Below, one piece after another: positions 6,601 to 10,315 of a DNA stretch of 10,315 bases. Position 1 is the first letter of the stretch. Each line of letters starts with the position of its first letter. The stretch is from Actinomycetes bacterium (lineage in GTDB: Bacteria > Actinomycetota > Coriobacteriia > Anaerosomatales > JAJZPX01): positions 1 to 10,315 of the forward strand of contig JAJZPX010000052.1 of the NCBI GenBank assembly GCA_021811025.1. The letters run 5' to 3'. Both the position numbers and the translations under genes were made by a program. Below the pieces are notes generated by a model. That model worked only from the letters and a program-made list of their open reading frames with translations. It did no database searches and was not told where the DNA came from.

Positions 6601-7661
6601 GTCTCCTCGGCGGGGGTGAGCGCGACGGTGGCTCGCGCGCCACCGCCAGCGGCCGAGGACGCCGTCACGGTCAGCGTCTCGCCGCCCGCCACCATCGCGC
6701 CTGTCTGCCACACGACTGCGCTCACGCGCCCCGCACCGTCTGCAGGCCGCACGCTCGCGCCTTCGGGCGGCGAGAGCGTGATGCGGGCGTCCTCGGCGGG
6801 CGACGCGCGACCGTCGGGCATCACCTGCCAGACGGCGACGTCCAGCGGCGCCGATTGCTGCGCCGATAGCCGCAACTGCTGCGACGACAGCTGCAGGACG
6901 TAGCCGATCGGCCGCTTCGGGTCTCGCCGCGTGCGCTTGCCCTGCGAGGTCCGGGCGAGCGCTCCAGCCATCGCGGTCGCTGCCGCGGCGACGGCTGCAG
7001 CACCGCCGCCGACCGTCTTCCACGGCAGCGGGGTGTCGGCGCCCGAGTCGTCCGCCCCCTCGGAGGCCCAGCCGTTCGCCCAGCCGTTCCCGTACAGGTC
7101 GTTGAAGGTGTCGGTGCGGTACTTCGCGAGGACCGTGTCGAACTGGAAGCGGGAATCCGTCTTGTTGTAGATGAGGCGGCGCACGCCCTTCGATGGCCAG
7201 TCCGCCTGGGCCTGGCCGGGCTCCTGTCCCACGGGAAGGTTCCCGCCCGCCCCCGGCGGCCCGGAGTGCCCGACGCCGGTGTACTCGACGAACACCTGGT
7301 CGCCCGTGTCCTTGTCGCCGCCGAGCTCCGGCTTGCCCGACAGCGGGTGCATCTTCTGGACGCGCGACTCGGTGACGGTCAGAGCCTTGTACTTGACCCA
7401 CCCGTCGTCGGTCATGACCGCGCCGTCCATGCCCTGGTCGAACAGCTTCTTCGCCGCGTCGATCTCGGCGTTCCTCGGGCGGCGCGGCCATTCGTACGAC
7501 ACCTCGGTCGTGCGCCCGAACCCCTCGGGCGCGTCCGGTTGCGCGTTCTCGAGCGCGCCCTGCAAGCTCTCCTCGGCGAGAGCGGCGCACGGCAGCAGCT
7601 GCAGTCCGACGACGAACGCGAGCGCGACGACGGCCGCGGCGCGGCGGAGGCGGCGCATCAT
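3660..7661 (-). CDS. Giant secreted/membrane multidomain protein: beta-sandwich modules, hydrophobic core, Pro-rich linker, Asp-Arg-Asp C-terminal domain
   Basis: I do not recognise this 1333-residue protein as a named family. The layout is as follows. A signal sequence spans 1-29 (MMRRLRR, hydrophobic run, cut near ALA-E), then a soluble domain at 30-210. LPWKT (212-216) leads into an Ala/Gly-rich possible membrane helix (217-236) followed by the basic stretch GKRTRRDPKR. Four beta-strand-rich, probably Ig-like modules cover about 253-350, 352-467, 472-575 and 577-705. A helical region (712-790) leads to two hydrophobic segments (about 794-822 and 872-885) rich in Trp and Cys. A Pro/Lys linker (938-1020) leads to a soluble C-terminal domain (1022-1245) containing Asp1115-Arg-Asp1117, and a helical tail ends in LKWAK. 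The start overlaps the previous gene's stop as ATGA. No frameshift is visible. A surface adhesin, a polymorphic-toxin-like effector or an envelope assembly factor are all possible. Confidence 0.85.
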   Translation of the reverse strand: MMRRLRRAAAVVALAFVVGLQLLPCAALAEESLQGALENAQPDAPEGFGRTTEVSYEWPRRPRNAEIDAAKKLFDQGMDGAVMTDDGWVKYKALTVTESRVQKMHPLSGKPELGGDKDTGDQVFVEYTGVGHSGPPGAGGNLPVGQEPGQAQADWPSKGVRRLIYNKTDSRFQFDTVLAKYRTDTFNDLYGNGWANGWASEGADDSGADTPLPWKTVGGGAAAVAAAATAMAGALARTSQGKRTRRDPKRPIGYVLQLSSQQLRLSAQQSAPLDVAVWQVMPDGRASPAEDARITLSPPEGASVRPADGAGRVSAVVWQTGAMVAGGETLTVTASSAAGGGARATVALTPAEETRLEVAFEPADKTEIVANGRHGVTLTARVAVSPDDAAAPGFDAPAVRASIAFASAGQWLDLSEAADWGTDGRAVRVQASQPDPDHPVQPPESQAVRVSAQLGARRLEATAVIALARNPEIDANPDTVEFSAESGETAEVSVWIDHGGGAEWTFRTAWRDGSQPLAKVETEQTGPTTLRLTLTEDAKDKLDPARPEDSATLRVLASAEGFDELERYVKVIVSQEGLYVDRTGRDNDGTFHIRADGEGKPTDIDVRVYTRDAEGKVALDEQASYDVEWKPASTEGSAGAAALAHDDLQHESAGIRELNVNAAIHRFTYPRVLPTDGRPVPATIEASVPGFDKPSYTKLVSISLAGPATLPYTDAWFKERDACLKIIAEFVPAEAQQKFRDIVYQRGKTLGAEGLYEMRKRFWEYARNALMAEHEDYMYEAWKWEQAEGLADWISWCCDIAVGVATGTLVGTSAALAIGVIKPSLVSAMDVWTKGGSIDDWAREQLGVGIGTLEGVATDIDLLVQKVPGGKAAAWCVFICYWFVRELMRDPDMSVKNAMVNVCRMVRDQALITFLRGAFGTKPGVHVTEEGTHPASKPLPERPAGRRPDGLDAPPPQRPPKGRAPKSGEKPAEPKGRAPKAGDKPPTSTEKPPAKPAAPETRAPGDKKPKPPPPVKPGKTMGGPAAVELVNANTTMKNGKPHVDIETMSRIMRDPDAAREMRRTNPEAYQAYENTRAEVRAAHDAELAQHIKNNVPGMKDKNIRVQTVGTEGGIDRDYHVQMEVPDPRNPGKTMWIEVPKEQWQAESHRIFAEQTGGPKDPAEQAKWAHEHQQVGGDSYIGEAAVDMAGEATVKGPDGKPVRVQIEPRDRQVMNTQPGHAGEPVKLYDPDGYGKTWETKVAESSKGGALDGYAQAKKAVDTLDKVRQGYENQNLKVGDLPPDFEKGAKTVRMVAEGKLSVEEGNAALRNMKLGDLQGFMGKVSAQFGALKWAK
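3927..4598 (-). other. C-terminal domain of the giant protein with Asp-Arg-Asp signature
   Basis: This segment encodes residues 1022-1245. After two charged helices, strand IRVQTVGTEGGIDRDYHVQM (1103-1122) reads as hydrophobic strand, V-G-T turn, then D-x-D and a second strand. That order resembles the nucleotidyltransferase-fold pattern hG[GS]...Dh[DE]h. A further acidic strand (MWIEVP, Glu1137), EQWQAESHRIF (1141-1151) and WAHEHQQVGGD (1167-1177) carry more conserved-looking polar residues. The domain follows a long Pro/Lys linker, as C-terminal effector domains often do. The enzymatic reading is inference; the residues are seen directly. Confidence 0.4.
4602..4850 (-). other. Pro/Lys-rich linker of the giant protein
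   Basis: Residues 938-1020 are almost entirely Pro, Lys, Ala, Gly, Arg and Glu, with no predicted structure, ending in KPKPPPPVKPGK. The linker separates the hydrophobic middle of the protein from the C-terminal soluble domain and probably acts as a spacer, possibly wall- or surface-associating through its positive charge. Confidence 0.7.
4710..4784 (-). repeat. Two tandem 42-nt units in the linker (14-residue PKGRAPK repeat)
   Basis: The block 4710-4742 recurs at 4752-4784 with two differences in 33 nt and a period of exactly 42 nt, keeping frame. The 20-nt core at 4723-4742 is identical to 4765-4784. At protein level this gives PKGRAPKSGEKPAE followed by PKGRAPKAGDKPPT. An in-frame duplication that could vary in copy number between strains is the simplest reading. 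Confidence 0.8.
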
Positions 7662-8350
7662 GCCGTCCTCGAGAAGGCGACGACCGCCGTCTTGACGGCC
7701 ATCGCGAGCGTCGACAGCATCGCGACCACGCCGGGCAGCAGCGTGAGCACGGGCGCCGCACCGCGGATTCCGGCGTAGACCGCGAGAGCCGCGGACCCGA
7801 GCTGGACGAGCGTCGTGATCACGCCGAGGACGCCCGTGACGAGGCGGAGCGGGCCGGTCCTCGGTCCCGTGACGATCGAGAAGAGCGAGGTCGCTCCCGC
7901 GAGCGCGAGCCGGCCCAGGGCGGGCACGATCGCGCCCGGGCCGCGCGTGAGGAACGCCACCACGAGGTCGAGGACGCTCGTGACGAGCAGCGCTACCCCT
8001 GGGCGCCGCAGCGAGCGGCGGACCGCCTGCTGCGCCGCCGGCAGCGCCGCCGAGGCGAGAAGCGCGCGCACGTCCGGCTCACCCTTGCCGTAGAGCGTCT
8101 GCCACGGCAGTCCCATCGCGAGCCCTGCGGCACCGGCGGCCGCGCCGTACGCGCCGCGAACCTGCCCGGCCACCGTCGTCGCCTGCGCCGCCCACGACTG
8201 CCCGCCGGCAGGAATCGCGACGCCTTCCGCCCCTGCGGCTTGCGCCAACGGCGCCTCGTCGCCCACCGTCGCGCCGCACCGGGTGCAATACGCCATGGCG
8301 GGACGGAGTCTCTCCCCGCACTTCGTGCAGAACGCCTTCGGCGCCGTCAT
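7658..8350 (-). CDS. Zinc-ribbon multi-pass membrane protein, first gene of the operon
   Basis: This is a 230-residue protein of unknown function. The N-terminal zinc ribbon (Cys8, 11, 22, 25; C-x2-C-x10-C-x2-C) has the same spacing as the ribbon in the protein two genes downstream. An Ala/Gly-rich region (about 53-80) ends in the motif LPWQT (81-85), followed by GKGEPD and an amphipathic stretch with RRSLRR (111-116). Hydrophobic segments follow at about 117-134, 139-161, 168-192 and 199-226, consistent with four membrane passes and a cytoplasmic ribbon. LPWQT has a near twin, LPWKT, in the giant protein. The ATG at 8350 has GGGAG 8 nt upstream. The TGA overlaps the giant protein's ATG by 4 nt, which strongly suggests translational coupling and matched production of the two proteins. 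Confidence 0.85.
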   Translation of the reverse strand: MTAPKAFCTKCGERLRPAMAYCTRCGATVGDEAPLAQAAGAEGVAIPAGGQSWAAQATTVAGQVRGAYGAAAGAAGLAMGLPWQTLYGKGEPDVRALLASAALPAAQQAVRRSLRRPGVALLVTSVLDLVVAFLTRGPGAIVPALGRLALAGATSLFSIVTGPRTGPLRLVTGVLGVITTLVQLGSAALAVYAGIRGAAPVLTLLPGVVAMLSTLAMAVKTAVVAFSRTA

Positions 8351-8401
8351 CTCAGTCGCTCCCGCCCTCCGCGGCCGCCGCGCGGTCGTCGGTCAAGGCA
8401 G

Positions 8402-8407
8402 AGTGTA
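8402..8407 (-). promoter_or_regulatory. Weak -10 candidate for the zinc-ribbon operon
   Basis: On the minus strand TACACT (within GATACACT) lies about 51 nt before the ATG at 8350. It matches four of six positions of TATAAT. No good -35 hexamer lies at 16-18 nt spacing. It is suggested mainly because it is the most AT-rich spot in a GC-rich gap. Confidence 0.25.
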
Positions 8408-8620
8408 TCGGGCCGGCCTGCCGTCTGGAAGGCGGACCCAGGAGTGGCGATCAGCGGCACCGGCGGACCGGGCGCTTCGACGGCCGGTGGAGGCGGGTGA
8501 CGTCAAGCGAAGCAGGGAGAGATCGGGGCGCGCTCGTGTCGCCGTGGCGTTGTTCGTGGCTCGGGCTCGCAGGCTACGTCTGGCCGATCAGGCTGTACGA
8601 GCGCGAGCGGCCGAGCTAAC

Positions 8621-8633
8621 CGGGGCAGCCCCG
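8621..8633 (-). terminator. Small hairpin after the HdeD-like gene
   Basis: A perfect 5-bp stem CGGGG/CCCCG with a 3-nt loop begins 8 nt past the TAG of the HdeD-like gene. The position suits termination or 3'-end protection. No T-tract follows on the minus strand. Confidence 0.35.
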
Positions 8634-8641
8634 CGGCCCGG

Positions 8642-9202
8642 CTACATCGCCTGCGGGTGAGTCTGATGCCAGCGACGGTAGCCGTACAGCCTTGCGGCCA
8701 GCAGGAGCGACAGCACGCCGAGGACCAGCGCGAATATGGCTATCACGACGACCAGCGCCAGCGCTCCCCGGCTCGGGAACAGCCAGATCAAAGCGCCGAA
8801 CACGATGGACACGGCGCCGCTCGCCACCATCAGCCACTCGTTCGGTATCGACTGGCGGAGCCTCGCCGCGGCCACGATCCGGAAGGCGCCGGTCACGACG
8901 AGCCACGCCGCGACGAACAGGACGAGCACGAGCGTCGTCACGCCGGGGAGGAAGTAGACGGCCAGCCCGAGGACGATGCCGGTGATCCCCTCGACCAGCA
9001 GCGGCCACCAGCGCGTCCGCTGCTCCGCGGCGTAGACAGCGGCGATGATCGCGAACACGCCGTCGACGAGCCACCACGCCCCCAACAGCGCCACGAGCAC
9101 GATCAAGCCGATCGCCGGGTTGATGAGCGCGCCGATGCCGAAGAGGACGGCGATCAAGCCGCGCAGGCCGATCGCCCACCAGTTGCGTTCCAGCGTCTCC
9201 AT
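8642..9202 (-). CDS. HdeD/DUF308 family six-helix membrane protein
   Basis: This 186-residue protein belongs to the HdeD/DUF308 family of small integral membrane proteins. E. coli HdeD contributes to acid resistance at high cell density; the molecular activity is unknown. The family opening is recognisable in LERNWWAIGLRGLIAVLFGI (residues 4-23). Six hydrophobic helices are visible at about 10-28, 31-57, 65-84, 88-113, 122-142 and 146-172, arranged as three helical hairpins. Short Arg-rich loops (such as AARLRQSIP, 112-120) and a basic C-terminal tail (RLYGYRRWHQ) are probably cytoplasmic. The ATG at 9202 has GGGAGGG about 4 nt upstream. The gene follows the diguanylate cyclase by 96 nt on the same strand. 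Co-transcription is possible, though a hairpin lies between them. Confidence 0.9.
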   Translation of the reverse strand: METLERNWWAIGLRGLIAVLFGIGALINPAIGLIVLVALLGAWWLVDGVFAIIAAVYAAEQRTRWWPLLVEGITGIVLGLAVYFLPGVTTLVLVLFVAAWLVVTGAFRIVAAARLRQSIPNEWLMVASGAVSIVFGALIWLFPSRGALALVVVIAIFALVLGVLSLLLAARLYGYRRWHQTHPQAM

Positions 9203-9267
9203 GGAGCCCTCCCGCCTCCGGTCCCGCCGCTCCGTTCATTCCCCAAACAGAACCGCCGAGGCCACCC

Positions 9268-9280
9268 CGGCAGGTTGCCG
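9268..9280 (-). terminator. Hairpin after the diguanylate cyclase gene
   Basis: A 5-bp stem CGGCA/TGCCG with a 3-nt loop lies 19 nt past the cyclase stop, in the 96-nt gap before the HdeD-like gene. About 15 nt further on the minus strand there is a loose T-rich patch (GGTTCTGTTTGG). It is a candidate weak terminator only. Confidence 0.3.
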
Positions 9281-9298
9281 AGCGACGGCGGGGAGGCG

Positions 9299-10204
9299 CT
9301 ACTCGGCCGACTCCATCGAGACGTCCCACACGCGCACGGTGTTCCCGCCCGCGCTCTTTGCCGAGTACAGCGCTTTGTCGGCGCGGTCGATCGACTCCTC
9401 GACGTTGACCTCGGCATCGAGGGGTGCCATGCCGAAGGAAACGCTCGCGGGTATCTCCTCGGGCTCCTCCTTGCTGCCGACCTGGATCGTGCCGAGACTC
9501 TGGTGTATGCGTTCGATGATCACCTGAGCGGCTGCCTGGTCCGCTTCCGCGAGCGATATCAGGAACTCGTCGCCGCCGTACCGGTACACCCTGTCGTACT
9601 TCCTGAGGCGCTCCTTCACCCTTCGCGCCGTCACCGCAAGTGCCTCGTCGCCGGCTCTGTGTCCGTACGTGTCGTTGATCTGCTTCAGGTGATCGAGATC
9701 CATGATCGCCACCGTGCTCTGCTGCACGCCCCGCCGTGCGAGCTCCCAGGCTTCCCTCAGCGAGGTGAGCATGCCGACGCGGTTCTCGGCACCCGTCAGC
9801 GGGTCCCTGTTGTGCAACGTGTCCTCGAGCTCGCGCTTCAGCGAGTAGACCTCGAGATGCAGCCGGTCCACGGCGTTGCTGAAGCCGTCGTAGTCGTCCG
9901 GGGACGCGGCGGCGTTCGCCTCGGACGAGGTGAGCAGCCGCAGGGCGCACTCGTGCATCCTCTGGTGCTCGCCGCCTATCTCCCGGAATGAGGGATGATC
10001 GCGCAGCGTCTGCGGCACGTTCCCGTAGTACCACTGGCCGAACCGGCAATTGCGGTACGCTTGCTCGTCCAGGTCGCGGCTGTCCGGCGTCAACCGGCAG
10101 ATGATGGTTCGCGTGAGGTCGCCGAGCCACTTCTCATGGTTGTAGATGGCCTGATCGAGCTGCCGGATGGCGTCCTGCGCGTCGCTCCTCTCGAGGTCCA
10201 GCAC
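9299..10204 (-). CDS. DgcZ-like diguanylate cyclase (zinc-binding CZB domain + GGDEF)
   Basis: This protein makes cyclic di-GMP from two GTP and has the CZB-GGDEF layout of E. coli DgcZ (YdeH). From GTG 10204 it has 301 residues. The CZB zinc ligands are His23 (YNHEKW), Cys53 (CRFGQW) and His80 and His84 (GEHQRMHE), each exactly one residue beyond the DgcZ ligands His22, Cys52, His79 and His83. The GGDEF domain has MDLDHLKQIND (metal Asp169, substrate-contacting Asn177), GHRAGDE (180-186), the active loop RYGGDEF (208-214) and the RKYD product-inhibition site (Arg201, Asp204). Catalysis and feedback inhibition should both work. AAGGAG 6 nt before the GTG, plus the DgcZ-like N-terminus, favour this start over the ATG at 10294, which would add 30 low-complexity residues. 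Zinc probably represses activity, as in DgcZ. Confidence 0.93.
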   Translation of the reverse strand: MLDLERSDAQDAIRQLDQAIYNHEKWLGDLTRTIICRLTPDSRDLDEQAYRNCRFGQWYYGNVPQTLRDHPSFREIGGEHQRMHECALRLLTSSEANAAASPDDYDGFSNAVDRLHLEVYSLKRELEDTLHNRDPLTGAENRVGMLTSLREAWELARRGVQQSTVAIMDLDHLKQINDTYGHRAGDEALAVTARRVKERLRKYDRVYRYGGDEFLISLAEADQAAAQVIIERIHQSLGTIQVGSKEEPEEIPASVSFGMAPLDAEVNVEESIDRADKALYSAKSAGGNTVRVWDVSMESAE

Positions 10205-10210
10205 CGCTGA

Positions 10211-10216
10211 CTCCTT
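10211..10216 (-). promoter_or_regulatory. Ribosome-binding site that decides the cyclase start
   Basis: AAGGAG on the minus strand lies 6 nt before GTG 10204. It supports that start over the ATG at 10294. Confidence 0.65.
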
Positions 10217-10258
10217 CTTCGAGCCTCCGGGCGACGGTTTGCGCCCCGTTCGCGCGGG

Positions 10259-10264
10259 ACCATA
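10259..10264 (-). promoter_or_regulatory. Weak -10 candidate for the cyclase gene
   Basis: TATGGT on the minus strand, 54 nt before the chosen GTG, matches four of six positions of TATAAT. It falls in one of the few AT-rich spots of the leader. No good -35 hexamer is visible. If it is real, the ATG at 10294 would lie upstream of transcription, which fits the GTG start. Confidence 0.25.
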
Positions 10265-10279
10265 CCCCAAATGCGCCTC

Positions 10280-10311
10280 CCGACCGACTTGCATCCCCGC
10301 TGGCCGGTCGG
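10280..10311. repeat. Inverted repeat upstream of the cyclase gene
   Basis: CCGACCG (10280-10286) and CGGTCGG (10305-10311) are perfect 7-nt inverted arms separated by 18 nt. They lie just upstream of the -10 candidate. They could be an operator, the terminator stem of a gene beyond the window edge, or chance in GC-rich DNA. Confidence 0.3.
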
Positions 10312-10315
10312 CGGC

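Larger units (their letters stand above)
8351..8641. other. 291-nt gap between the HdeD-like gene and the zinc-ribbon operon
   Basis: Both flanking genes are on the minus strand, so this gap should hold the end of one transcript and the start of the next. I see a small hairpin near the HdeD-like stop and a weak -10-like hexamer near the operon start (listed separately). Open frames that cross the gap lack family features and a convincing ribosome-binding site. No RNA gene or riboswitch fold is recognisable by eye. Confidence 0.5.

Noticed and set aside
2796..6869. A 1357-codon open frame on the plus strand, antisense to the giant protein and its neighbour
   Set aside because: Its product is a monotonous Arg/Leu/His/Val/Gly mix with no domain or signal. 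Long antisense frames are expected opposite GC-rich genes with GC-ended codons. It also crosses two real genes.
8283..8660. A 125-codon plus-strand frame across the 8351-8641 gap
   Set aside because: It starts inside the zinc-ribbon gene on the opposite strand, has no ribosome-binding site, and encodes an Arg/Ala-rich sequence with no domain.
8657..9991. A 444-codon plus-strand frame opposite the HdeD-like and cyclase genes
   Set aside because: It is low-complexity (Gln/Arg/His/Asp) and antisense to two recognised genes, with no recognisable domain.
10205..10294. A 30-residue N-terminal extension of the cyclase from ATG 10294
   Set aside because: It has Gly/Pro/Lys-rich low complexity and no better ribosome-binding site. 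The GTG at 10204 has AAGGAG and aligns exactly with the DgcZ N-terminus.

Overview
The window is about 10.3 kb of very GC-rich, densely coded bacterial chromosome with GC-ended codons throughout. The gene types and style (a YacP-type NYN nuclease, zinc-ribbon membrane proteins with Pro/Gln/Tyr-rich linkers, a giant secreted beta-sandwich protein) fit a high-GC Gram-positive such as an actinobacterium, possibly Coriobacteriia. That placement is an impression: no rRNA or marker gene is present. I see no tRNA, CRISPR array, insertion sequence or prophage gene.

Left arm, plus strand (1-1964): a possible 3' end of an upstream gene (1-63), an NADPH-dependent FMN reductase (76-639), a YacP/Rae1-like NYN nuclease (733-1257), and a DUF554 membrane protein whose best start (GTG at 1227) lies inside the end of the nuclease gene. 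This arm converges on the minus-strand block. Two perfect palindromes lie between the two blocks at 1995-2023.

Centre, minus strand (8350 down to 2047): an apparent four-gene operon. In transcription order it holds a zinc-ribbon multi-pass membrane protein, a 1333-residue secreted or membrane-anchored giant protein (4-nt ATGA overlap with the previous gene), a zinc-ribbon single-pass protein with an NTF2-like outer domain (12-nt gap), and endonuclease III (nth, 41-nt gap). The first three look like one functional unit, probably a cell-envelope assembly of unknown role. The giant protein combines a signal sequence, four beta-sandwich-like modules, a hydrophobic middle, a Pro/Lys-rich linker and a soluble C-terminal domain with an Asp-Arg-Asp signature. 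It is the most interesting object here. The nth gene is probably an ordinary housekeeping passenger at the end.

Right arm, minus strand (10204 down to 8642): a DgcZ-like diguanylate cyclase with an N-terminal zinc-binding CZB domain and an intact GGDEF active site and inhibitory site, followed by a six-helix HdeD/DUF308 membrane protein. A 291-nt gap separates this pair from the central operon. It holds a small terminator-like hairpin and a weak promoter candidate.
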